From positions 14,762,589 through 14,826,588 of the forward strand of contig OX235268.1 in NCBI GenBank assembly GCA_944472135.2: a stretch of DNA of 64,000 nucleotides, given 5' to 3'. A model generated the notes under the pieces. The model was not told the origin of the DNA, searched no databases, and saw nothing but the letters and a program-made list of their open reading frames with translations. Within the stretch, counting starts at the first letter, position 1; the number at the start of each line of letters is the position of its first letter. This stretch comes from Trichobilharzia regenti (taxonomy: Eukaryota; Platyhelminthes; Trematoda; Strigeidida; Schistosomatidae). Of the stretch, positions 21,950 through 33,600 are shown in pieces. Both the position numbers and the translations under genes were made by a program.

Positions 21950-22580
21950 GTTTTTGCAGATAATATCGAAAACTGTTTTGAAATGAATCTTGTGATTCAC
22001 ATACCATTGAAGAGTTTTGCTATAGACGAGGCTAGCTGTGTGCCAGCTGCGTTTATTAAAATTTCGGACTCCAATTGTTCTTGTAGGCATTTGGGTATAT
22101 GTTTCCTGACCCTCACGTGTGACGCATGATTGATGCCCCCTCCCCTACGTATGTTTCACCATACTTACATGTAGACTGGTATACAATGTGTGATGTAACA
22201 TAATCACTTGTTTTGTTTCAGGGCTTCTTACAGAACACGTTCCCGACATTTCTAACAACAAGCCGATCTGAATAGTAAGTTTTACAGGGGATCAAATTCA
22301 GTAACTGTCTTCAAACAGCATTAGTTATTTCCCCACAATAAGGTAATTTGATGCAGATGTCTTTCTTGGGGATGCTGTAGACCTCTACAACGATGCAAAA
22401 CTATCAGATGATGTCCATCTTGAACAAGTGTATCCGCCGATAATTTATTCTCATCGTGTACAAATATGCCGAATCTTCTTGTAATTAAAACACTTAACCA
22501 AGCCTCTCCTATGGTATTTTTTTCAATGAACAGGAGCTGCCCTGTCCAAGTAGGATCTCTATGTATATGTTATACAAATC
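21950..22580 (-). pseudogene. PLE remnant, linker to endonuclease
   Basis: The minus strand reads HRDPTWTGQ (end of palm), a thumb remnant, IPKKDICIKLPYCGEITNAV (22300-22370), TEFDPL, and later VRKHIPKCLQEQLESEI (22040-22100). The GIY-YIG core itself is lost in an AT-rich stretch. The KLPYCGEI wording marks another PLE subfamily. Confidence 0.6.
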
Positions 22581-23139
22581 GACCACTAAATACTCAGCTA
22601 TCCCCCCTCAACGATTCCAAAATCCGTCTAGAAATGCAAGTTGTTCACATCTTTGTTAATCAGATGTATACAACTTTAGAAGTAGTATAAAATTAGTTGA
22701 AGGGGTTGAAAATAATGAAAAAATAAAAAAATGGGGCATTGCGTAACTAGACGAGACAACTTAGTTACAATAAGATGAAGGGATATTTTTTGTCTTTCTC
22801 AGAGAAACGACAGACAAAAACAAATCAAAACTAGTGAGATGATTAAACGAGTTGACATCGGAAAGTATTCAAAGGAATACTAAACATGATACCGACATCA
22901 ATAATAGTAATAATAATAATATTAATCCTACCATATACTTATATAACAAATAGTTAGAGTGAACAATTCTTCTCAAAAAATTCTTCGTTGGCCTCTACAA
23001 CTGTAAGCTGTAACAATCAGTACGAGAAGACTTGGTGTTTGTGTGCAGAAGAAGTATCTCCAATCGCTATGCTTACGTAGACGTATAATGATGTCAACAA
23101 ATCCATCATAAACACTGACACTTTAAAGTCCCGACACAA

Positions 23140-23965
23140 GTTTTCTTCTTTTCAACTTTATTTCATTGACAAATGTTCACTACATACTTCTCACAACTTC
23201 ATAACCTTGCGTTTATGTAATATTTTTCTAACGTGTTAATAGATTTATACAATCCTGTCCACTCCACTTAAATAAATTCAATAATACTCGATATTTGATA
23301 ATCGTTCACCAATAGTTCTTTGAAGTTTTCACTACACCATCATTTTTAGTTGACAATCATTATTATTGTCGTTGTTTTCAACCTTGAACTCTCGCCTAAT
23401 CTTATTAAATTCAATTTAGATTTTCCTCTAGATTGATTGGACCAAAGTCTCAGGTTGACATATCGACTCCTTATGCAGATGCTTTGACAATGTCTGATCA
23501 TGTAACTTGAGGTCAATAGGTGGGTGATGACCAGCAGTGGAATGCAGGCAGGATGCTCATTTCATCCTATTTGAAACTCGTCAACTGGAGCCTTGATGGG
23601 AACATCATCACTCACTGGGGAATGCAGGTAAACCTAGACGGTGAGTCCCACATGGGACAAAGTCTGAATCCTCGATTCCACTACAGCTAGCCATCATCCA
23701 CCAATCGACTATACGTCTATTCTACCCCTTTGGTTAGTTCTCTCTTCTTTTCCGTAGTATTCATATTGTCTCACACACGACGGACTCCACTAACCCTTGA
23801 AACCTGTACTTTTGTACACACATCACTGAATTATTACATCTCATATTATCTCATATGTCTTATTGACCATGTATATTCTAAATGATAATTGAAACTAACT
23901 GACTATTATTCCATTCCACATTTTGCCTGTTCCATAAATACATCTGAGTGAGTGAATGAGCTCAG
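23140..23965. repeat. PLE D, right inverted arm, split by a SINE
   Basis: Two blocks (23140-23410 and 23720-23965) match the left arm at 19230-19870 in reverse complement. They are separated by the SM-alpha fold-back at 23415-23715. The outermost hammerhead-like motif of the left arm is not seen here. Confidence 0.65.
23415..23715. mobile_element. SM-alpha-like fold-back
   Basis: A minus body and hammerhead (23440-23600; minus-strand core TTGACGA with stem II GTTTCAAATAGGAT) is joined at about 23600 to a plus-strand head end and hammerhead (GGGAACATCATCACTCACTG, then GTGAGTCCCACATGGGAC). Neither core is canonical. It sits inside the right arm of PLE D. Confidence 0.7.
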
Positions 23966-23969
23966 TGGA

Positions 23970-24500
23970 TAATCAAAGAATCTCTTGGAATTCGTTGTTT
24001 GTTTTATATATATCGTCGTTTATATGCTGCTATCTGTTAATCTTTGTACTTTACAATCTAACATAGGTAGTTTCCCAGTTTTATTTATTATTTCCGTGGA
24101 GAATTTTATTGAGTCTAGATGACTTTGTATGTTTGAGAAGAATTTATAACTAAATTTCCATCTGCATATCTCCACCAACATTTTGTTGATGTGATGTTTT
24201 CTTCCGAAATCATTCCTGAATATATTAACTACTGTTAACTAGATAAGCGATGCCGTGGCTGCTGCTTCACTTCTTCGGTATATATATCTTTTTTTAAATG
24301 TAAAATATGTTTAAATAAAGAAATAACTAAAATTTTTGCAGGACAGTAGGAGCTCGTTTTACTTTCTGGATTCTCTCTTCAACTGCGTACATCCCATGCA
24401 AATCAATTATATGTTACAAAATGTTGTCTGGACGTACTTTTTACAGTGACTCCAAGTTATGGATGAAAGCATAGGCAACATAATTACAAAGATGATGTAA
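23970..24500. other. No feature recognised
   Basis: AT-rich and non-coding; nothing matched to a family. Confidence 0.4.
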
Positions 24501-24503
24501 GTA

Positions 24504-24822
24504 TGTAACAAAAGAAGGCAAGAACCCGCAACAGATTGTTTTATTACGGAAATCAGCACGTATTTATATATATTTCATGTACATTATTATAGCTTATTCA
24601 AGCAGACAAACACAGTCTTCTGATTGGTTGTTTCTTGCTCAAGGTGACTGGTTTCTCAGAGAGTTAAGCCATATATCTGCGAATCATATTTGCCCACGAT
24701 AAGTCTGCTGTGATTGGTTGTTGAATCAGCCTTGTTCATATTTTCTCATGGCCAATATTAGTGACCTAGACATTGACGTAAATTAATGTCTACCAATTGG
24801 CTAGCAGCCTGCTCTCACCACA
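24504..24822 (-). mobile_element. Solo LTR, gypsy-size (copy 2)
   Basis: The minus strand begins TGTGGTGAGAGCAGGC and ends TTTTGTTACA, with TATATAAATACGTGCTG and AATAAAAC as in copy 1. AGTA flanks both sides (24500-24503 and 24823-24826), a 4-bp duplication. It is 319 bp against 295 bp for the other copy. Confidence 0.75.
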
Positions 24823-24829
24823 AGTAGAC

Positions 24830-25285
24830 AATTATTTTCTGTTAAAAGAGTAACTATTCATATAGTAATTGAATAAAGGGTTGGAATTCAGATTTCTCTT
24901 AAAAACAAGGATGGATTAGAGATAGAATACACTATAGAACAACATAGTTAATTTTTATAAATTATGGTGGAGAGTTCAAGAGGGTGGTCGGAGGTGAGTA
25001 GTGAAGTAAAATTATAAAATAGACAAAACAGATTCAATTCACTATCTTTGTGACCTTAGTAGTGAGTGAAAATCAAAACCAAAATTGAGGGAAATGTTAT
25101 ACAACAGAACAAACCACAAAAGCAGACAAACAAAACAATTCTGGGTACCAGTCTGTATGTCTATCTGTTTTCGACATAGAACTTTGCACTGATGTGCAGC
25201 AGTTCAAGTCGCCACACTCCATTTAGCACACAAATCAAGAGAAGAAAGTAGAAGAAATGCATAATAGAGACAGTAAACAGAGGTG
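24830..25285. other. No feature recognised
   Basis: Unassigned; no coding signal. Confidence 0.4.
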
Positions 25286-25289
25286 TGAG

Positions 25290-26175
25290 ACAAAGGGATA
25301 GTAGTAACGAAGAACAATATAGTTTCATTAGAAATCATAAGTCACGATTAGTGGATGCCTCTGTGCCAGCCGCTGAGAACGATTTTGAGCCATATCACCA
25401 CCAAATGTCTCCAGCCTTCATTGGTGTTTACGGTCCCGAGGACCCGAAGAACCAGTCAGGAATTCTACACCTTCCTACTTGGCTGGCTGGCTTGAACTAA
25501 CTTATGGATTTCATTGTCTGGTGCCGTGTTTTGGTTTGACCGCCGCTAGGTCTTTTCCAACCTGGCCCTATGTCAGCTAACATTGCCCATCAGTCGAGGA
25601 AGGAGATGACTAGGCATACGCAACACGTGTCCTAACCATCTCAATCGGTTTAACTTCACAGCCTCGTAGATTGATTTCCTCTCCTCACCTAGCACTCCAC
25701 TGAGGCCTTACCTCAGTATTGCTCACCTTTTTATACCACTTCAGACAGGAGATAGAACGCAGGCACCTATGATCGAAGACAGCTAGTTTTTTCATGTTTT
25801 TCACTTTAAATGGCCAGGTGTCTCAACCATAAAGGAGGACAGAGCGGACTGATGAGTAGTTCACCTGCCCTTCGGTCGACAGTCAGCTGGATATCACTTC
25901 TACGCCACAGATGGCGTAAACTGGCATATTCAAACCTAGCTTTCTGTATCCGTACTGAGATTTCGTCAGAGATCAACCCGCTGGTGTTGGCTAATACAAC
26001 TTCCTAAATAAGTGAAGCGGTCAACGTGCTCCTCTACCACTTCACTCCCTATTTCTAAACTAGTTAGTGGGTACCAGGGCAGTGAAAGATTAGTCACACT
26101 ATCTGGTGATTGCTTCTGCGAACCGAAGTAACCATGCTTTTCCTTGTGTACTGATTATGTTGAAAACCTGCAGGC
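25290..26175 (-). pseudogene. LINE RT C-terminal region (RTE/CR1-type, unassigned)
   Basis: The minus strand reads EVVEEHVDRFTYLGSCIS, ISDEISVRIQKARFEYASL, RHLWRRSDIQL, KKLAVFDHRCLRSIS and, after shifts, LNRLRWLGHVLRMPSHLLPR and GGQTKTRHQTMKS. This is the post-motif-C half of a non-LTR RT that differs from the RTE at 7.3-10.3 kb. Frames change at least four times. Confidence 0.7.
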
Positions 26176-26194
26176 TAAATTCCACTGTATTTCC

Positions 26195-26640
26195 CGTGTC
26201 AGTCAACTAAGTGTCTGACAAGTGCTCTTGAGAACACTTTGTTGCCTTTCGAACGGAGATTTCTAGGGATATGCTCGGAGAATCTTGTAGACTCTGTCCT
26301 TTGAGTCCCTCTTATGTACTTGCTGTCACAAGTGCAGGTGAATTGGTAAGTGCTGTTGGAGTTGACATGAGGAGCAGGACACTTATCTTTTTTTTGATTG
26401 CGTTAGCAAACATCGTGTATTATGAAGTGGAAGGAGTCTGGTGGTGGGGGATGCTTTTTTCAATGCCCCTTTGACTCCATTTTCCATAGTGATAGACACG
26501 TCTTCGCCTCTGTATGCTAGAGAGATACAAAATGGTCCCTTTCTAATTATATCGGATTTTATTCTATGTGGTTTTTTCTTCCCACCGAAGAGAGCTGGTA
26601 TCATCTTGCAAATGTGTTCATTCTTCCTCATATTCATTGA
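26195..26640 (-). pseudogene. PLE linker and GIY-YIG endonuclease
   Basis: The minus strand reads KGPFCISLAYRGEDVSITM, GALKKASPTTRLLPLHNTRC, then (frame change) YQFTCTCDSKYIRGTQRT at about 26325-26375 and FSEHIPRNLRSKGNKVFSRA. GIY-YIG is altered to KYIRG. The C-terminus is cut where the LINE fragment at 25290-26175 begins, suggesting insertion into this PLE. Confidence 0.7.
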
Positions 26641-26689
26641 AAGCTCTCAAGAATAATGACAAAGTTGTTATATTGTGACCTGAAAAAGG

Positions 26690-27240
26690 CTCAGGAGTGG
26701 TGCTGATGGATAAAGAGGACTACATAGCGAAGATGAAAGCTGTGTTAAATGACCCGTTGAGGTTCAAAGTTGACAATGGCCAAAAATATAAGACAGATTC
26801 AGTCGAAAAACGTATCACAAACGCCCTGAGAGGTCTTCTAAAGAAGGAACTGACTGACAACAATACATACATACGATTTGAAACTCCAAGGGTTCCGCTA
26901 GCCACATATGTATGACCTTCCGAATATACACAAAAAACAAGTTCCCCTGAGACCTCTATTTTCGATAATCAATTCGCCTCAACATGAGGTGGCATTTTGG
27001 CTTTCGGAGCAGTTGGAACCTATTCGTCAACAGCAAGGCGTGTACACTATGGAAGACTCATTTAATTTCTCTGAAAGTGTAAATCACATGAACGTTTCAA
27101 ATAAGTTCATGGTGTCATTTGATGTAACCGCCTTGTTCACAATGATTCCAATCAAAGAAACTATCGAGATCATTTGTTAGCAGTCTGATCTTCTTTCACT
27201 GCCAGAGTCGGAATTCAAACACCTACGACAAGGCAACAAA
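26690..27240 (+). pseudogene. PLE reverse transcriptase, N-terminal half
   Basis: VLMDKEDYIAKMKAVLNDPL (26700) and, after a shift, MYDLPNIHKKQVPLRP (26908), then FDVTALFTMIPIKETIEII at 27115-27175. The last is RT motif A with its catalytic Asp. It ends at a stop at 27178 with a short remnant beyond. Motifs B and C are missing; 27240-27720 does not match PLE coding sequence. Confidence 0.75.
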
Positions 27241-27720
27241 ATAAAATATGGTTTCACCTTATTCTGCTAAAACTCTAGTTCCTGCTTTGTTCAAATTAAT
27301 TAAAAGAGCAGGTTGTATGCGAAATATGTTGTTATTGTACAGAATTCGACTTCTTTAATTATCTCTTCTACAGATAATTGTGTTCTGTCCTTTAAGTCAC
27401 TTTAAGTCTCACTAATTGAAATGAATCGGTGTGTTTCTAAAATCTACAATCGGTCTTATGGCATACTCTTCTTTATACAACTTTAGCATACGACATATCC
27501 AAGGTATATTACATAATGTTGGCATAGTTTACCGCTTATAACTTCCATCTATGTAACAACCTTAGGTGTTTCTTTCATTGTTTTGTTTTTGATCGTTTCT
27601 GACGATTTCGTTATTAGGATATAAGGTACAGATTGTAGGTGCTCACTAATTTTCACCGTATATATATATATATATACTGCTTTGTTAATCTTGCTATGAA
27701 TTTTACCGTCGAAAGAGAAA
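27241..27720. other. Non-coding insert between PLE halves
   Basis: Holds a (TA)n run at about 27658-27677 and no PLE protein match. The start (TTATTCTGCTAAAACTCTAG) loosely resembles 60060-60090. It is probably an insertion that replaced RT motifs B-C. Confidence 0.35.
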
Positions 27721-27734
27721 CAGACCCCAGTATT

Positions 27735-28545
27735 TGATTTTCAGACGTCCTTATAACCAGAAAAGAGGATGGCACAATAAGAAGAAGTGTGCATAGGAAA
27801 CCTGCATCAACTGACTGTCACTATACTCATTTTTTCAGCTTTGTGCGTTTAAAATACAAACGTAATTTGTGATAAAGTGCTTGGTTTGCCACAGAACAAC
27901 AGCAGTCTGCTCTGATGAATGTCTTAATGAAGAACTTAATAATAATATATAATAATAATAATGCTGAGTGAAAATTGTTATCCAAAAAAGTTTATTAATA
28001 AGAATCTGAATCTGAAATCAAAACAGCCAAAGGTACCAACCGTTCCTAAAAAGGCCTTATTCTTACAAATGCAGTTCCTTAGGGACAACGTCAGCGAGAT
28101 ACTAACACAACACCTTAGAAATGCGGTAAAAAAAGCGTTCCCTGCTGCCGAAATACGCTGTGTCTTCAAAACCACCCCTTTTTTGTGTTCAGGAGTAAAA
28201 GATAAACTGCCTAATTTCGTCTCTTCTATGTGCTCCTGTGAAGCTATTTACGTAGGCCATACAATCAGGCGTGTTTCTTGTAGGATTTTCGAACATCACC
28301 CTACAAAGTGGTTAATTAAAGGACAAACAAAACCCATTCATAGCGCTATTCTATCTCGTCGTGTGGATACAGAACAAAAGATTGATGTTAAACAGGTTTT
28401 CAAAGTCATTTACCGCACGCGAGCTAAACTTAACTAAACCTTAAGAGTTCGTCTACAACATATCGCTGAGGCTGTTGGGATCCATATTAAGAAGCCTAAG
28501 TTATGTATTCAAAAGAAGCTGGTTCAGACATTATCTCGACCTTGA
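27735..28545 (+). pseudogene. PLE thumb and GIY-YIG endonuclease
   Basis: DVLITRKEDGTIRRSVHRKP (27745) is the end of the palm. A 158-codon frame from 27961 reads YPKKFINKN, LFLQMQFLRDNVSEILTQ, then CSCEAIYVGHTIRRV (GIY-YIG core as IYVG) and FEHHPTKWL. After one stop the C-terminus continues: LQHIAEAVGIHIKKPKLCIQ. This is one of the better-kept endonucleases. Confidence 0.8.
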
Positions 28546-28769
28546 CTATCAAGGTTTCAATGATCCTTAGTTTCTTTTTTGCGGAAATTTCCTTAATTTT
28601 ATTTGATATTCTATTTGCTATTGCATTTTTATGCTAATTATACCTTAATTGCCTTTCTTGAATTGTAATTCCATTGATTTTACTTAAGAAATCGATAAAA
28701 TTTAAAAAAAGCATCAATTCTGCTAATGTCAACTGTTCTAGAATATTCTATGTATGTAAACAAATAGAT

Positions 28770-28812
28770 ATAATTGTAGAGCCAGAAGAAGAAATTATCG
28801 AACAGGATTTTT
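28770..28812 (+). ncRNA. PLE hammerhead-like motif, degraded
   Basis: GAGC-CAGAAGA-AGAAATTATC-GAAC. The order is as in PLE F but U4 of the core is A and the 3' stem-I partner is gone. Confidence 0.35.
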
Positions 28813-28844
28813 CATACATTTGGTTCCCTTGATAAATTTTGATA

Positions 28845-30475
28845 CAGAAAAAAGACCAGATTTGCAATATAAAATGATGACATCATTCTATTTCACAGGT
28901 TCTCATCAGCTGCAAACTACCTGAAATTACAATGGTCATAAATAATACCATTTCATAGTTCATTGTTTGAAAGGTAATAGAGAAGACATTATAAGGTGAA
29001 CGAATCTGGAATATAAGTATTATAATCTAAGTCACCATCAATTTATATACTGTCAAACTTTGTCCTACGGCTCACCCCTAGGACCCATTCAGGCAGATAT
29101 CTTCATGCGCTATCTCGAGCAGACGCGACTGGGTGACGCTATCAATGGAACAATATACTACTGTCGATACGTGGATGATACGTTTGTTGTTTGAAACGAC
29201 ATGCGTCAGGCATCCGCATTATTTGACCGCCCTAATGAGATTAACCCAAACATTAAATTCACCATATGATATGGATACAACAACGAGTTCAATTTCCTGG
29301 ACCTAAGCGTAAAAAGAAGAAAGGATGGTTAGGTCGAAAAGGCTTTCTACAGAAAAGAAACCTGGACTGGACAATACCCTCACTACAACAGATTCTGCCC
29401 TATGACCTATAAACACGGATTAGTAAGGACATTGTACGACAGGGCCAGGACGCTATGGTTGCCTATCAAGGCAGAAGAAGAATTAAGCTATGTTGAAAAA
29501 TGCCTTAAGGAAAACAGGTTTTTAAAGAGATTCATCCTAAAGTACAGCAGAGAAAGAGATGAGAAAGAGAAGTACCCAACGGTTGAAAAGACGAAAGTGT
29601 TTATTTGCCCCCGTACAAAGGAGAAAAAGTATCGCAAGGATTGAAATGAGGATGAAAGGAGAAATAAAGAGATGCCTCCCTGCAGCCAAGCTGGTGACAC
29701 TATATAGTACTGCATGCTCTTTAAGCCAATCAAAACTGAATAAGTCCCCTACTGATGATACCTCCAACTGCATTGATAATTTTACGTGCAACTGCAGCAG
29801 CAAGTACATTGGAAGGACAGAGAGAAGGCCTTCTATCCATTTTAAGAGCATATTCCGAGAAAAGTATGCCTAAAAGGAAGCAGATATTTACAAAGTGCAA
29901 TTACGAGACACCCACCCTATGGATACGGGTCATTTTATCGAGATTTTCAAATCCTTCAAAATATTAAAGATAAAAAGGACAGCGAATTGACTACGATTTG
30001 CTGAAACAGTTACAGCAATCAAACGTCTCAGACAAAACTTATACAAAGATAGAGAGTGTGTGTGTAGTCAATCTCTCACTCCCTTGGTAACCATAGCACT
30101 TTCATTACACTGATTAGTCATACACACTAGTGAGCTCAGGTCATTGAGAAAGTTTCCTATTTGATGAACTTTAACCTTCTTGAGTCGCCATGTTGACACT
30201 GTTTGTTAGAATTTTCTGTTTTCTGTCTTCTCTCACGCCCCTTTTTTCTTTTTTCATAGTTTGACAGTATATAAATTGATGGTGACTTAGATTATAATAC
30301 TTATATTCCAGATTCGTTCACCTTATAATGTCTTCTCTATTACCTTTCAAACAATGAACTATGAAATGGTATTATTTATGGCCATTGTAATTTCAGGTAG
30401 TTTGTAGCTGATGAGAACCCGTGAAATAGAATGATGTCATCATTTTATATTGCAAATCTGGTCTTTCTTTCTCAA
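28845..30475 (+). mobile_element. Penelope-like element E with inverted arms
   Basis: The left arm 28845-29058 and right arm 30258-30475 are reverse complements (GTCAAACT..AGTTTGAC at the inner ends). They enclose a PLE frame on the plus strand that starts inside the RT palm. Confidence 0.85.
29060..30110 (+). pseudogene. PLE E: RT motifs B-C, thumb, endonuclease
   Basis: YGSPLGPIQADIFMRYLEQ (29065-29120) is the motif B region and YCRYVDDTFVV (29160-29190) is motif C with both aspartates. Then FNFLDLSVKRRKDG, a frame from 29402 (TYKHGLVRTLYDRARTLW), LKRFILKY, MRMKGEIKRCLP and CNCSSKYIGRTERRPSIHFK (29790-29845, GIY-YIG core), then DTHPMDTGHFIEIFKS. Several stops and one frame change. Confidence 0.8.
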
Positions 30476-30479
30476 TCGA

Positions 30480-30680
30480 AAAGGATTTTGTTTGATGAAT
30501 TTTTGTGTTTTATTTATTACTGTTGTATTTCTCCTGTCTTCATGAGTAGTCATAATGGATTTATCCTCTTTTATGTCATGAAGAGCTTCTAATTCTACCT
30601 TCGTTACATTTGGTTTTTCTGCTCTGTATTTTCTCAATAGCAGTTTACATTGTGCCCATATCAGTTCCACTTTTCGTTTG
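30480..30680 (-). pseudogene. PLE RT N-terminal fragment
   Basis: The minus strand reads LLLRKYRAEKPNVTKVELEA and LHDIKEDKSIMTTHEDRRNT, the region before the first PLE RT motif. It abuts the right arm of PLE E in the opposite sense. Confidence 0.55.
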
Positions 30681-30749
30681 TCACATCCACAGCTGATTAA
30701 AAATTTATAATATGAGATTCAAGGATTGGTTTGTAAGGATTTGACAGAT

Positions 30750-31060
30750 TGGTTATGAGATTTCATCATGAACTGATATTGGAAAACCAGTAAGTTATAC
30801 TGAACAGATGTTTTGTCAGCCTACTTTTGAACTCTTCAGCTGTACGCAGCCACCACAGGGGTTCGAACCCAGGACCCTCCGGCTACAAGGTGAGGTCGAT
30901 CCAATGAACAACCCATAAATTCTGACTGCTATTAATTGACGAGTTACCGTGACCTCTAGCCAGTGTCATCCACGGCAAGTCTTTGTCTACACACCCGATC
31001 TGCTGCACCCTACTGGTCACGACTTCACCGGGCAACTTATTCCAGCAGTTCATTTGATCA
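30750..31060 (-). mobile_element. SINE2, minus arm plus spacer
   Basis: GATTTCATCATGAACTGATA, the stem-II region (GTCAGCCTACTTTTGAACTC), CCACCACAGGGGTTCGAACCC and GGCTACAAGGTGAGG follow in order. The spacer (CTACTGGTCACGACTTCACC) is present but the plus arm is missing. Confidence 0.7.
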
Positions 31061-31844
31061 TAGGCAGTGGTTTTGCTCAAAATATCACCAAAATCAAAAA
31101 CTTATCAACGACTTTAAACTATTGAAATAAAACTATAATTAACTTGATCTATTCTACAATGAACAGACTTTTCACTGACATCGATGATTCCACATTATTT
31201 TACATTTCACCATTATCAGAATTAGTATTGAAAGGTACTATTCGTACACTGTTACAATTATCATATGACTACATTTCTGATGTTACCGTACAGACAATAA
31301 TCTTCTTATATGATGGTTCGTTTTTTTTGAGTGTGTGTTAAAAAATGACAGTTGGTTGGCCAACACCTTTAGTGTCACTGGCGTTTCTCTTGTGTATGAG
31401 TTTGCGTGTGTGTGTGTGTGTCTGTGTGGTATTTGTATTCATCTGCTAGTGGAAAAAACTCATATGAAGGTGGGCTTTTATATCTAACTTAATGTTAAAC
31501 ATTGTTTCTGGATATTTCCTAATTAGTACTGAATTAGAATGGAACTATTCCCAAGTTTATACTGCATAACTGAAGCACTTAAAATAAATGATCCTATTTA
31601 TAATAATAATAATAATAATACTAATCACTTTATTCCAAACAGTAGTTTTCAAACCTAATGGAGTTTTCAGCCTTTTACATATAGCAATTTATCTCTGTTT
31701 AAAACGTTTAGTTCCCTTTGTGAATAAAGACAAAGTAATAATAAAACGTAATTTCTACGAATCGTGTACTACTGTACTTGTGCAACACATTTCGAACAAT
31801 CTGATCACACAAGGACTTGGCATAGAAATATATATGCAATTAAC
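31061..31844. other. No gene; (GT)n
   Basis: (GT)n at about 31402-31422 and a short (AATA)n near 31605. Open frames here are AT-rich and unconserved. Confidence 0.4.
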
Positions 31845-32225
31845 AAAGAGGTAAAAGGTGAGAAAATAGACTACTTAGGTCAAGTTAAAAGGACCTATTG
31901 AAGGTAAAAATAACAATGAAGAAAACTAGACCAAATAAGAGAGGTAATAGTTCAACTACTCTGACTGGTAACCAAAACAAAGTTTACCAACGAAGGTTTA
32001 GTGTGATGATGAATTTTTCCTTTAAGTCCCCTCCCCAAACTCCTTCTATAGATAGATTTGAAAGATTTATGTTCACACCCTGGATACCAGACCCAGGGTA
32101 GATGTACTATAACCTCTCTTATTTGGTTTAAATGGTCTTCATTATTATTCCGACCTTAAAAATGTCCTTTTAATTTGACCTAGTCTATTTTCTCACCTCC
32201 TAACTCTTTATAAATTTCATATATA
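31845..32225. mobile_element. PLE fold-back remnant G
   Basis: 31845-31960 is reverse-complementary to 32103-32225 (GAGAAAATAGACTACTTAGG against its complement). The 140 bp between match the 3' part of a minus-strand PLE at 41060-41220 (GATTTGAAAGATTTATGTTC). A further copy of the arm lies at 40850-41060. Confidence 0.65.
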
Positions 32226-33600
32226 TACATTCCTATGACAAGACCATGTCTGACATATGGAAGGATTTAACGTATAACCATTTAACCGACAAGAAGTTAT
32301 TCACAGTTTGCAACAGTCAGATTGTGACATAACTGACAACAAGATAGTCAGATTATCAGCGTATTTAACCAAATGGATTTCTGGGGATAGAAGCAAGTCA
32401 TGTGAGCAGAAATAAAAAAAGAGAAGAGAGAGAGATCAACTGTACTGTATCACAGTGGAGTTATACTTTTCTTATGTTAGCTTAAATTCAATTCTTGTGT
32501 GTTCATAGTCAACTACAGAAACCACGATAGAATAAATAGGTTTAAAACCTACTGATAAACTGATTGAAATTCATATTAATAACGATGAGTCCTAGCTCAC
32601 GAGCTCACTGCAGTACTCTTCTTTTACCTGTGACCCAATAATAATAATGAAGTTTTCAATTGTTGGTTTTCCCGTAATTTAATTGCTTTCAAGTCTAATC
32701 AGGACTAGCTGATACCACTTAGAGAACCGTGAAAAATAAAAGATCTGTGAGCAACTGTTCCATCCCTGTTTGTGACTCTTCAAGACTATGCACCCATAAC
32801 CTCACAAGGGATCTAATCCAGAATCTTCCGGTTGCGAGGACAACTCGTCAAACATCCAGTCGAAGTGGTCCAGCGTAAGACTAAACAGTTATCACTAGTT
32901 TTCAGTTTGTGACCTAACTTGAAATAATCCAGTCGTTCTTTCTTAACCTCAACATAACTTACAACAAAAAATCGCTGTTTTAATCCCTATGATGTAGTGA
33001 GTAGTTTCAAATGACCTGTATGATTATGACTAATTCTTATCAGTGACTTGGAAATTCTGTCTTCCAAAATCTCACTATCAGCGCATCTTTTTTGAATCAA
33101 AATCTTAGAAACACAATTTTTTTGTCTACTATGAGCACCTTCATCTGTCAGATATCCATTTGTACTTAGTAGATGGTGAATATTATCAAGTTCTTTGTTC
33201 AGTGTTTCATTTGAGCAGGTAATTCTATTCCAGTAAATCAGACATCAAAATAAACTTTGTTTGCACTATAGACAGTGAGTGTTTTGCCCGGTCGATGTAG
33301 TGTTCCGATGCAATCCCCTGCATACTGTTCAGTCTGTTCATTTAGTCACTAGAACATTCAAAAACGAGAAAGAGCCATTTTCTTCCTCTTCTTCTCTTTT
33401 AGTAAACTTACGCTTCATCGAATTTCTCCATTTTATCCTTTGTCCCACTTTACTTCCTCAAAACTATAAATGTATCCTTGACTTATTGGCAGTAGGAATC
33501 AAGAATGTATATATTACATATTAAAGAGGACTATTCTCTAGTTTCGCCAGGAAGAAGTCCTCTAGGATTAAACCTAGTGGTTAACCCATGACGGAACCAT
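32226..33600. other. Mostly unassigned; SINE2 minus arm at 32700-32870
   Basis: The SINE2 arm reads ACTAGCTGATACCACTTAGAG, GACTCTTCAAGACTATGCACC and CCGGTTGCGAGG. The rest (including an 81-codon open stretch at 33279) shows no conserved protein. Confidence 0.45.

Noticed and set aside
26441..26656. 71-codon plus-strand frame
   Set aside because: Antisense shadow of the minus-strand PLE linker/endonuclease at the same place.
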